Source of the DNA: UMGS1387 sp045541355
GTDB lineage: Bacteria; Bacillota; Clostridia; Oscillospirales; CAG-382
Length of the DNA stretch: 64,000 bases
Assembly: GCA_045541355.1 (NCBI GenBank)
Contig: JAZQIW010000071.1
Location: 1-64,000 of the forward strand
Direction: 5' to 3'
The translations under genes and the position numbers were made by a program. The notes below the pieces were generated by a model. That model did no database searches. It had not been told where the DNA came from and saw only the letters and a program-made list of their open reading frames with translations. Shown one piece after another: positions 26,001-33,429 of this stretch (positions within the stretch are counted from its first letter, which is position 1; every line of letters starts with the position of its first letter).

Positions 26001-26631
26001 CGGACTCATTTCTGATTTTTCCGATGTAACGGTAAATAAGAACATGAGTATATACGCGTTGTTTGAAGAAAAGGAAGTTGAGCTTAAATACTTTAATGTC
26101 TTCTTTAGAGTAGACGGCGAGGTTTATTATAAGCAGGAGGTGCTTGAAGGCTCCTCACCCACAGCTCCCGATGATCCGGAAAAGAACGGCGAAACCTTTA
26201 CCGGCTGGTCCTTAAGAGAAAACGGAAGCATCATAGATGACTTTGATGATATTGTTGTTACAAAGCATATTGATATATATGCGGTGTTCTTCAGTAACCC
26301 CAATTCCGATGAGCTGATTGGAATGCTTGAAAGAGGTAAGACACAGCTTAATGGCTTGAGAATGTCAAATAGCAGCCATAAGAGTGCAAGGACTGTTATT
26401 GTAAGCTGTATAGGTAAGGTTCTTACTGATGCAAAAGCCGGTATTAAGATATCAAAGAGCTATGTAACAAGAGAATATAGCTCAGACGTAAATGAGGTCA
26501 AGAGAATTGTCAACGGCATGAGCCAGACAGAGCGTTCAAACTTTGTAAATATAGTTACAAGGAATGTTGATAAGGATGTTCAGGACTTCTTGATGGATTA
26601 CTTTGATATTGATATGTCATCTATCACATAA
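23089..26631 (+). CDS. SLH-domain surface protein with eleven InlB-like repeats
   Basis: A 1180-aa surface protein. It has a signal peptide (about 1-25), a short Thr/Ser-rich stretch, three SLH modules (about 62-113, 121-172, and a degenerate third 181-231), then eleven repeats of about 70-78 residues (about 238-1069). Each repeat follows F-x-V-(D/E)-G, then VLEGSSP, P-x-x-P, F-x-GWS and IYA(V/I)F, the InlB B-repeat pattern. Acidic Glu/Asp linkers join several repeats. A small basic/helical domain (about 1070-1180) ends the protein. AGAGAGGA precedes ATG 23089. No clear promoter lies in the 90 bp after the previous SLH gene, so the pair is probably one operon. Confidence 0.87.
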   Translation: MNIKRILSVVLVFAMICSPIISYADDIVAAQTPSVTDAAVTSASGEQTTVNENNALKANIVFSDIPADAPYYDSVKKLVENGVINGYPDGTFKPDGGVTRAEMCKMVNLTLRYTSTEGAVGFPDVTPNDWYYSYAIAAQKAGYIQGYEDLTFRASNNITRQEVCAILCRLLKPMDLGLAVTVSDTVDDWAKEYVRLVVQNFLMPLEENNTFRATEVIKRHELASVLSGLVIGPVETITANVRFFVDGTQYGETQTLAVGLCAKVPADPVSSDTTLHFAGWRAVGTEDVVDVESLIVTADVDYEAVFTEKTHSVKFYNRGRLYKNLSVGHKGIVRAPADPKVDGFIFKGWALEEDGAVLDLRRFIIIEDVKLYAVYEKGTEDDEEEEEEEEPVYYNVRFKVNGKTVLTQEVLEGSYPTAPDDPEVEGMKFVGWSLKNGSTDDIISNFRQVIVLGNLDIYAVFVEDEEEPVFFDVTFHVEGQQSFKQSVLEGLSPTQPEDPEEIEGKTFVGWSLRAGNSTDIITNFKDILVYKPLDIYAVFVEKEEEPVYYEVTFHVDGKTSKQEVLEGLSPSQPANPVVEGKKFVGWSLRADNQDDLITSFKDIIVLGNLNIYAIFVVEEEEPVFHDVTFYVEGKVASKQSVLEGSSPTMPGNPSLDGYVFMGWSLKKGSQSDIVTNFKSIVVKAPVNMYAVFVEEEKDPVYYDVNFYVDGKVVSTQSVLEGMSPRKPGNPTYEDMIFVGWSTIKNNQSGLISSFSDIKVNSNMSIYALFKEKPVYTVSFYVDGVVTSTQRVLEGSYPQKPQTPSLDGMDFVGWSTVKNNISGLISSFSSIEVTGDMSIYAIFNEKPVYTVSFYVDGKVASTQRIVEGKSPEKPQTPAKDGFKFIGWSLRRDSKNDIISNFSAISVTSNMSIYAVFEEEEKEEVYYTVSFYVDGKVDSTQRVLEGSSPVKPADPNLDGYDFIGWSTVKNNNSGLISDFSDVTVNKNMSIYALFEEKEVELKYFNVFFRVDGEVYYKQEVLEGSSPTAPDDPEKNGETFTGWSLRENGSIIDDFDDIVVTKHIDIYAVFFSNPNSDELIGMLERGKTQLNGLRMSNSSHKSARTVIVSCIGKVLTDAKAGIKISKSYVTREYSSDVNEVKRIVNGMSQTERSNFVNIVTRNVDKDVQDFLMDYFDIDMSSIT

Positions 26632-26652
26632 AAAAGTATAAAAATAAGCTTT

Positions 26653-26689
26653 GCAAGAATATGGGGTAACACCCGTATTCTTGCTTTTT
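26653..26689 (+). terminator. Terminator of the SLH-protein operon
   Basis: GCAAGAATA (26653-26661) pairs with TATTCTTGC (26676-26684), with an inner GGG/CCC, followed by five T. Confidence 0.88.
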
Positions 26690-26779
26690 GTTTGCCCTTT
26701 TAATTGTTCGTAAACTGTTGCAATTTTTGAAAAAAATGGTAAAATTAAACTATATATAAAATGCGAAGGAGTATGGGAA

Positions 26780-28954
26780 ATGGGAAGACTTTGGTATAAT
26801 AAGTGCGCAGATGTATGGGATGAAGCGCTGCCTGTCGGAAATGGCAGAATAGGTGCAATGGTTTACGGCTCGGCACTTTGTGATAGACTTCAGCTTAATG
26901 AAGAGACGCTTTGGTCCGGAAATCCAACATTTATGAATAAAAATCATACCATGGATGAAATGCTCGCAATACGTTCTCTTGTAAAAAGAGGAGAGTACGA
27001 TAAGGCGGATGAGCTTGCAGCGAAAACCATGTTCGGTGCCGCAACGCAGCACTATGTTTCCTACGGAAATATGTTTGTTGAAATGCTATTTGGTAACGGT
27101 CTTAAACAGTATAAAGCGGGAGCAGGAGTCGAAAGCCATATAAAGGACTATTGCCGCGAGCTTGATTTGGATACGGGCATTGTGCGCACTACCTTTAAGG
27201 TTAATGATTTTGATATTACAAAGGAGTGCTTTGTATCTCTTGCCGATGATGTGCTTGTAATGAATGTGTACTCGGCAGGAGGAAAAGGCTTTGACCTTCA
27301 CGTGTATACGGCACCCGAGCTTGAAGCGAGTACAACTGCAAAAAAAGGCTTGCTGACGACGATGGGTAGATGCCCTTGCGAATGTGATGACTTTGGAAAT
27401 CAGATATATGATGAGCGTGAAAGCATTCATTTCTGTAACAGAATAGCCCTTGTCGGAAGTAAGTATACCCATGGAGGAGGCGGAGGACTCTGGATGCACT
27501 GGGATAAGGTGACTGTAATAATGTCGCTTAAAACAAGCTTTAACGGCTTTGATAAAATGCCTGTTTCAGAGGGTAAGGAGTATGTGAATGCAAGCCTTGA
27601 AACGCTTGAGGCTGCCAAAAAATATAGCTATGAAGAGCTTCGAGCGAGACATATATCAGAATATAAAAAGCTGTATGACAGAGTTGAAATCGGCTTTGAC
27701 TGCGAAAAATATGATGATGAGCCGACAGACTTAAGAATAGTTAAAGCGGGAGAAGGCAGAGAGGACTTGAGCCTTGTAAAAGACCTTTTTGACTTTGGCC
27801 GTTACCTTACAATTTGTGCAAACGCTAAAGGAACACAGCCTGCAAATCTTCAGGGTATCTGGAATTACCATGTGATGTCGCCCTGGAGATGTAATTATAC
27901 AATGAATATCAATACCGAGATGAATTACTGGCCGACAGAAACAGTAAATCTTCCCGAATGTCATATGCCGCTTATGAATATGATAAAGGAGCTTGCTTCA
28001 AAGGGAAACAGAATAGGACTTTCGGGCTGGTGCTCGTGGCATAACAGCGATATCTGGAGATTTAATGTTGAAGCATCAAACGGGCCTATGTGGGGATTTT
28101 GGCCAATGGGAGGCTTCTGGTGTGTGAGACATATCTGGGAGCATTATATCCATACACAGGATAAGGCATTCTTGGAGGAAATGTATCCAATCATGGTGGG
28201 TGCTGTTGATTTCCTTGATGATTGGATGTATGAGAATGAAAACGGAAAGCTTGTTACATGCCCTTCCACATCCCCCGAGAATAACTTTCTTTATAATGGA
28301 AGAGAATGTGCTGTTTGTGAAGCAAGCGCTATGGATATGTCAATAATCCATGACCTTCTTTCAAAGACCGTCAAGGCAAGTAAGGTACTTGGAAAAGACG
28401 CTGAACGTTTTGAAAATATGCTTGGAAGGCTGGAAAAAGTGAAGATAGGAGAAGACGGCAGAATACTTGAATGGGGCAGAGCTCTTGAGGAAAGCGAACC
28501 CGGTCACAGACACGTTTCCCATCTTTACTTCCTGTATCCTTCGGATATATTCAATACACAGGAATATAAGGACGCAGCAAGGAAAACGCTCGACTTCAGA
28601 ATGAGTCATGGCGGAGGACATACAGGATGGTCAAATGCATGGATTTCGGCACTTTATGCACGCCTTGGCGACGGTGAAAAGGCGGCATGGCATATAAGGA
28701 ATATGTTTAAGAACTCAATTTATTTGAATATGCTTGATTCTCACCCGCCGTTCCAGATTGACGGTAACTTCGGCATTACTGCCGCAATATGTGAAATGCT
28801 TGTTCAAAGCCATGACGGGAACGTAAAGCTCCTTGCGGCAATTCCTAAGGCATGGGAAAAGGGCGGCTTTGTAAGAGGATTTAAGATACGTGACGGCAGA
28901 ACCCTTAGCTTTGAATGGAAAGACGGTAAGGTAGTAAAAGAGCAGATAATTTGA
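26780..28954 (+). CDS. GH95 alpha-L-fucosidase, intracellular
   Basis: A 724-aa glycoside hydrolase family 95 enzyme, which inverts alpha-1,2-linked L-fucose (some members act on L-galactose). The opening (residues 1-46, ALPVGNGRIGAMVYG and LNEETLWSG) is the family's N-terminal beta domain; the alpha/alpha6 barrel follows. Residues expected from the Bifidobacterium AfcA mechanism are present: Asn376 and Asn378 (MNINTEMNYW), general acid Glu500 (TSPEN) and Asp661 (FQIDGNFG). There is no signal peptide, so it should act on imported oligosaccharide. AAGGAG lies 8 nt before ATG 26780. No fucose isomerase, kinase or transporter lies nearby. It may share a transcript with the helicase gene downstream. 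Confidence 0.93.
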   Translation: MGRLWYNKCADVWDEALPVGNGRIGAMVYGSALCDRLQLNEETLWSGNPTFMNKNHTMDEMLAIRSLVKRGEYDKADELAAKTMFGAATQHYVSYGNMFVEMLFGNGLKQYKAGAGVESHIKDYCRELDLDTGIVRTTFKVNDFDITKECFVSLADDVLVMNVYSAGGKGFDLHVYTAPELEASTTAKKGLLTTMGRCPCECDDFGNQIYDERESIHFCNRIALVGSKYTHGGGGGLWMHWDKVTVIMSLKTSFNGFDKMPVSEGKEYVNASLETLEAAKKYSYEELRARHISEYKKLYDRVEIGFDCEKYDDEPTDLRIVKAGEGREDLSLVKDLFDFGRYLTICANAKGTQPANLQGIWNYHVMSPWRCNYTMNINTEMNYWPTETVNLPECHMPLMNMIKELASKGNRIGLSGWCSWHNSDIWRFNVEASNGPMWGFWPMGGFWCVRHIWEHYIHTQDKAFLEEMYPIMVGAVDFLDDWMYENENGKLVTCPSTSPENNFLYNGRECAVCEASAMDMSIIHDLLSKTVKASKVLGKDAERFENMLGRLEKVKIGEDGRILEWGRALEESEPGHRHVSHLYFLYPSDIFNTQEYKDAARKTLDFRMSHGGGHTGWSNAWISALYARLGDGEKAAWHIRNMFKNSIYLNMLDSHPPFQIDGNFGITAAICEMLVQSHDGNVKLLAAIPKAWEKGGFVRGFKIRDGRTLSFEWKDGKVVKEQII

Positions 28955-29005
28955 TTTTTCGTGCGGCAGAGAGCTGTATTATACTTGAAAAAGGAGGCGT
29001 GGATT

Positions 29006-31414
29006 TTGCAATATATATTCTCGGAAAGCAGACGTGAAGTTCACGCCTCAGTCAGAGAAATGTGCGAATTTCTTTATAGAACGGGCAATGTGTATTCGGG
29101 CGGAACGGATATTACCGGGAATGCCATGCTTGTCGGAGCAAGAATACATAGAGAGCTTCAGAGCAGATATAAAAAAGAATACCCCGGCTATGAGTCGGAG
29201 TATCACGTGAAGTATTGTGAGGAATATGACGGCTTTGAATATGAAATAGCCGGAAGTATTGACGGTATTCTTCAAAAGGGCGATGCTACACTTATTGATG
29301 AATTTAAGACAACAAGCGTTGAGCTTGAAAAGCTGGAGTGGGATACCGTAAAGGCATATTCGGCACAGCTTATGTGCTACGGCTTTATGTATGCGGCAAA
29401 TAATTCACTGAACTTTATAACATTGAGACTTACATATTATAACTATGATGACGATGATGTAAAGACGCTTGAGAGGGAGTTTACCTTTACAGAGCTGAGA
29501 GGGTGGTTTGATGAGTTTTTGGCACTTCATGTGAAGTGGGCAAAGCTTGTGTATGAGCATAAGATGCGCCGTAATGAGTCGCTTCGTTCTCTTACGTTTC
29601 CCTTTAAAGAATATAGATATGGCCAGCGTGGACTTTCGGCAAAAATATATAGGTGTATAAGGGATGCAAAACGGCTTTTTGCCGAGGCACCTACGGGAAT
29701 CGGAAAAACCGTTTCAACGCTGTTCCCCTCGCTGAAAGCACTTGGAGAAGAGATAGGTGATAAGGTCTTTTACTTGTCGGCAAAGAATGTAGGGGCTATA
29801 ACTGCACAGGATACCTTGTCTCTGTTTTGCAGCAAGGGTGCTGTCATAAAATATATTACTCTAACTTCAAAGGAAAAAATATGTCCGAAGCAGCGAAATT
29901 GCCTGCCGAGTGAATGTGAGTATTCAAAGGGACACTATGATAGGGTAAATGATGCCTTGTATGCTTTGGTGAGCGAGAATAATGTTGTGACAAAGCAGCT
30001 TGTCCTTGAATATGCCGAAAAATATAAGGTGTGCCCGTTTGAGCTTCAGCTTGATGTATCCGAATATTGCGATGTGGTTGTTGGGGACTATAATTATGTC
30101 TTTGATATGAGGGCAAAGCTCCAAAGGTATTTTTCCGACGGCGGCGATTATATAACCCTTGTTGATGAGGCGCATAACCTTGTGGATAGGGCAAGGGAGA
30201 TGTACTCAGCTTCCATTTCATATTTGTTTATAAAGAAATTTCATAAGCATTTCAAGGGGATGCGAAGGCTTGTCGGAAGCCTTAATAAATGCCTTTCAAG
30301 AATGAAAAAGTACCATGAGGCAATGATACTTGCCAATAAAACACAGCTTAAAATACCCTTTTCCGAAAATGATATCGAGCCTTTCAGAAATTTTTGCGAG
30401 GCGTATAGACAGTTTCTTGCAAAGGAAGGAAACGATGAGGTAAAGAAGAATACCCTTGAGCTGTTCTTTGAAATGAGCTTTTTTGTTGAAATTTTTGATA
30501 TAGAGACAGTTTTTCAGGAGGACTATATTGATTTTTGCGAGGTGGGCGGGGATGATACGGTGATCAAGCTGTTTTGTGCCGATCCGTCACGCCAGATAAA
30601 GCTCGCTACAAATAAAATGCGCTCATGTGTGTTTTTTTCGGCAACACTTACCCCTTCCGAGTATTATATAAAGATGCTCGGTGCCGACATTGAGGAGGAT
30701 GAAATTATAAATGTCCCGTCTCCTTTCCCTAAAGAAAACCTTCTGTGCTGTGTCTATAAAAATATCTCAACAAGATATAAGGATAGACAAAACAGCCTTG
30801 TTTCGGTTTGCGAAATTATAAAATGCGCCATTGATAGTAAAACAGGGAATTTCCTTGCTTTCTTTCCTTCATACGGATATATGAAGGAGGTTTATGATGA
30901 ATTCTGCGTTCTATACCCCGATGTTCAAACTGTCATCCAGACACAGAATATGACAAATGAAGAGCGCGAGGAGTTTTTGTCCTGCTTTGCAGAAAGTCCA
31001 AAAGCCACTCTTGTCGGCTTTGCCCTTTGCGGAGGAGTTTTTTCCGAGGGTGTTGACCTTACGGGAGATAGACTTTCGGGTGCTGTCATTGTGGGAACGG
31101 GACTTCCGTCGGTAAGCTTCGAGAGGGATATGCTGAAAACGCATTTTGATAAGACAATCGGCGAGGGAATGGGATATAATTATGCATATACCTATACGGG
31201 ACTTAACCGCGTGTATCAGGCGGGAGGACGTGTTATCAGAACAAAGACTGACACGGGTTTTGTAATTCTTGCCGATGATAGATATGCAAAGCTTTCCCAT
31301 AAGCGTACCTTTCCCGAGACATGGTCGGGTGCAAAAACAATCCTTAGTATTGATAAGCTTTCAGAAACGCTGGAAAGTTTCTGGAATGGATTTGAAGAAA
31401 AAAATAACCGCTGA
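29006..31414 (+). CDS. XPD/DinG-like Fe-S helicase with N-terminal PD-(D/E)XK nuclease
   Basis: An 802-aa fusion. Residues 1-135 form a PD-(D/E)XK (RecB/Cas4-type) fold with Asp86, Glu99 and Lys101 (GSIDG, then DEFK). The superfamily-2 helicase follows: Walker A APTGIGKT with Lys234, four Cys (293, 299, 304, 343) placed as the XPD/DinG Fe-S cluster, DEAH (387-390), and C-terminal motifs including FSEGVDLTGD and YQAGGRVIR. It is probably a 5'-3' DNA helicase in repair or R-loop/flap processing. The start is TTG 29006 with AAGGAGG at 8 nt; GTG 28961 would place 15 residues over that ribosome site and is rejected. It follows the fucosidase gene by 51 bp with no promoter seen between. Confidence 0.87.
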   Translation: MQYIFSESRREVHASVREMCEFLYRTGNVYSGGTDITGNAMLVGARIHRELQSRYKKEYPGYESEYHVKYCEEYDGFEYEIAGSIDGILQKGDATLIDEFKTTSVELEKLEWDTVKAYSAQLMCYGFMYAANNSLNFITLRLTYYNYDDDDVKTLEREFTFTELRGWFDEFLALHVKWAKLVYEHKMRRNESLRSLTFPFKEYRYGQRGLSAKIYRCIRDAKRLFAEAPTGIGKTVSTLFPSLKALGEEIGDKVFYLSAKNVGAITAQDTLSLFCSKGAVIKYITLTSKEKICPKQRNCLPSECEYSKGHYDRVNDALYALVSENNVVTKQLVLEYAEKYKVCPFELQLDVSEYCDVVVGDYNYVFDMRAKLQRYFSDGGDYITLVDEAHNLVDRAREMYSASISYLFIKKFHKHFKGMRRLVGSLNKCLSRMKKYHEAMILANKTQLKIPFSENDIEPFRNFCEAYRQFLAKEGNDEVKKNTLELFFEMSFFVEIFDIETVFQEDYIDFCEVGGDDTVIKLFCADPSRQIKLATNKMRSCVFFSATLTPSEYYIKMLGADIEEDEIINVPSPFPKENLLCCVYKNISTRYKDRQNSLVSVCEIIKCAIDSKTGNFLAFFPSYGYMKEVYDEFCVLYPDVQTVIQTQNMTNEEREEFLSCFAESPKATLVGFALCGGVFSEGVDLTGDRLSGAVIVGTGLPSVSFERDMLKTHFDKTIGEGMGYNYAYTYTGLNRVYQAGGRVIRTKTDTGFVILADDRYAKLSHKRTFPETWSGAKTILSIDKLSETLESFWNGFEEKNNR

Positions 31415-31438
31415 CGGAGAAATACCGCCGGCGGTTTT
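31405..31438 (+). terminator. Terminator overlapping the helicase stop codon
   Basis: AACCGCTGACGGA pairs with ACCGCCGGCGGTT around GAAAT, followed by TTTT. The stop codon lies inside the left arm. Confidence 0.7.
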
Positions 31439-31451
31439 GTACTTAAATGAT

Positions 31452-33113
31452 TTATAATAATGTAACCTTGCTGTTAATGGCTGAAAATAGAGCGTTGATG
31501 GAAGCGGCGATAATGTCGTTGTGAATACCGACACCCCATCTTATCTGACCGTCAATTGTAATGCTTACATAACAGACAGCCTGTGAGGATGAACCCTCGG
31601 AAAGAGAGTGCTCGCTGTATGTCAGATTTGAAAAATTAATACCGAGACAGTGCTTGATTGCGTTGCTGACGGCATCAAGACGGCCGTTGCCCGAGGCGGT
31701 AATAAGCCTTGGAGTGCCGTTTACTTTAATTGTGACATTTGCAAATATGTCGGGTGTTCTGACAAACTCGTAGTCTATAAGCTCAATAGGAGTGTTTATG
31801 TTTACAAACTTTTCGCAGAAAACCCTGTAAACCTCTTGGATTGAAAGCTCCTTGTGACCGAGATCCGAGGCGTGCTTTACCGCATATCCCACAGCCTCTC
31901 GCATTCTTCTGGGAATAACGAAGCCGTAGTGATGCTCGAGAAGATATCCTATACCGCCCTTGCCCGACTGGGAATTTATGCGGATAACATCTGTTTCGTA
32001 TTCACGACCGATGTCCTTTGGGTCAATGGGAAGATAGGGTACACTCCATGTTTCAAGAGCATTTTGCTCGTGGAAGGATAAACTCTTTGCAATGGCATCC
32101 TGATGAGAACCTGAAAAGGCGGCAAAGACAAGCTTTCCGGAATATGGAGAACGCTCATGGATGTTCATTTTTGTAACACCCTCATAAAGCTCGCATATTT
32201 CGGGCATATCCGAAAAATCAAGACCCGGCTCTATGCCTTGGGCGTATAAATTCATTGCAACCGTAACAATGTCTGCATTGCCTGTTCTCTCGCCGTTTCC
32301 GAAAAGAGTTCCTTCAATTCTCTCAGCGCCAGCAAGAAGCCCCATTTCACAGTCTGCAACCGCACAGCCTCTGTCATTGTGGGGATGAAGTGATATAATA
32401 ACGCTGTCTCTGTACTTGAGATTTTTGCACATATATTCAACCTGATTTGCATAAACGTGGGGCATGGAAACCTCAACCGTAACAGGAAGATTGATAATGG
32501 CCTTTCTGTCGGGAGACGGCTTCCATATGTCAAGAACTGCATTTGATATTTCAAGAGCAAAATCGGGCTCTGTCGCCGAAAAGGACTCAGGTGAATATTC
32601 AAACCTTATGTTGCCGGAAAAATCCTTTGCACACTCATTAATTAAGGCTGCACCTTCTGTGGCTATTTCAATAATCTCTTCTTTTGACTTTTTGAAAACC
32701 TGCTCACGCTGAATAAAGCTTGTTGGGTTGTATAGGTGAACAATTGCGTTCTTTGCTCCCCTGATACATTCAAACGTCTTTTTGATAATATGCTCTCTTG
32801 ACTGTGTCAAAACCTGAATTGTAACATCGTCGGGAATGAGATTGTCGTCAATCAGCTTCCTGATAAAATTGAATTCCGTGTCGGAAGCCGCAGGGAATCC
32901 TACTTCAATTTCCTTAAAGCCTATGGAAAGAAGCATCTTGAAAAAGTCCAGCTTTTCGTCAAGACTCATGGGAACAGTAAGTGCTTGATTTCCGTCACGA
33001 AGATCCACAGAGCACCATATGGGGGCTTTGTCTATATAATTTTTTCTTGCCCATTCCATTTCTCCCGAAGGAGCAGGGAAAAACTGCCTTGTGTACTTTG
33101 AACTGTTTTTCAT
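31452..33113 (-). CDS. leuA: 2-isopropylmalate synthase
   Basis: A 553-aa enzyme of the first leucine-specific step: acetyl-CoA plus 2-oxoisovalerate gives 2-isopropylmalate. The HMGL-like TIM barrel carries VDLRDGNQAL (about 36-45) with the metal-binding Asp and the catalytic Arg, and the HPHNDRGCAVADCE metal motif. The C-terminal 130 residues match the LeuA allosteric dimer domain that binds leucine. Length and the APIWCSVDLRDGN opening fit the long LeuA form (550-560 aa). ATG 33113 follows a weak AACGGAGAAG site. It stands alone, without leuB/C/D, and has a 170-nt leader containing a candidate attenuator. Confidence 0.93.
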   Translation of the reverse strand: MKNSSKYTRQFFPAPSGEMEWARKNYIDKAPIWCSVDLRDGNQALTVPMSLDEKLDFFKMLLSIGFKEIEVGFPAASDTEFNFIRKLIDDNLIPDDVTIQVLTQSREHIIKKTFECIRGAKNAIVHLYNPTSFIQREQVFKKSKEEIIEIATEGAALINECAKDFSGNIRFEYSPESFSATEPDFALEISNAVLDIWKPSPDRKAIINLPVTVEVSMPHVYANQVEYMCKNLKYRDSVIISLHPHNDRGCAVADCEMGLLAGAERIEGTLFGNGERTGNADIVTVAMNLYAQGIEPGLDFSDMPEICELYEGVTKMNIHERSPYSGKLVFAAFSGSHQDAIAKSLSFHEQNALETWSVPYLPIDPKDIGREYETDVIRINSQSGKGGIGYLLEHHYGFVIPRRMREAVGYAVKHASDLGHKELSIQEVYRVFCEKFVNINTPIELIDYEFVRTPDIFANVTIKVNGTPRLITASGNGRLDAVSNAIKHCLGINFSNLTYSEHSLSEGSSSQAVCYVSITIDGQIRWGVGIHNDIIAASINALFSAINSKVTLL

Positions 33114-33139
33114 TTCACTTCTCCGTTAACTTTAAAAAT

Positions 33140-33213
33140 AAAAAAACTGCCGTGTATGCGACAGAGAATAAAACGTTTTGGGGAGGTGTCGAGTCATTCT
33201 TCTCTGAGGCGCA
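33140..33213 (-). promoter_or_regulatory. Candidate transcription attenuator in the leuA leader
   Basis: On the minus strand, CTGTCG (33164-33159) and CGGCAG (33152-33147) form a hairpin followed by seven T (33146-33140), a terminator about 25 bp before leuA. Its left arm also lies in a competing stem: 33213-33196 pairs with 33169-33157 (CAGAGA with TCTCTG, plus TGCG with CGCA). The two structures cannot coexist, the layout of an attenuator. No T-box consensus is seen, and a possible short leader reading frame has only two Leu codons, so the signal is unknown. Confidence 0.55.
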
Positions 33214-33288
33214 TTTTCGTAACTTCTTATATGCCTGTATGCCTGCCCATACCAAACGGTAGATAAAATACCTTATACTTTTATAGAA

Positions 33289-33317
33289 ATTATATATCTT
33301 TTGTAGATTGTTGTCAA
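33289..33317 (-). promoter_or_regulatory. Sigma-A promoter of leuA
   Basis: Minus strand TTGACA (33317-33312), 17-bp spacer and TATAAT (33294-33289), giving a leader of about 170 nt. Confidence 0.85.
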
Positions 33318-33366
33318 GTCCTTTTGTTTTTTTTACTAATTTTCACGCTTTATTTAAAAAAGTGCC

Positions 33367-33395
33367 TTGTTTGCTTTGCAAGCTTGTTTTATAAT
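33367..33395 (+). promoter_or_regulatory. Sigma-A promoter of the DUF815 ATPase gene
   Basis: TTGTTT (33367-33372), 17-bp spacer and TATAAT (33390-33395), about 35 bp before the start codon. Confidence 0.7.
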
Positions 33396-33429
33396 ATATG
33401 ATGTAATTATATATTTGGGAGATAATAAC

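Noticed and set aside
33140..33202. Leader peptide (MTRHLPKTFYSLSHTR...) as the leucine sensor
   Set aside because: It has only two Leu codons, not adjacent, and a weak ribosome site, so classic ribosome-stalling attenuation is not supported.
33114..33290. T-box leucine leader before leuA
   Set aside because: No T-box consensus sequence or long stem I could be found; only an attenuator-like hairpin pair is supported.
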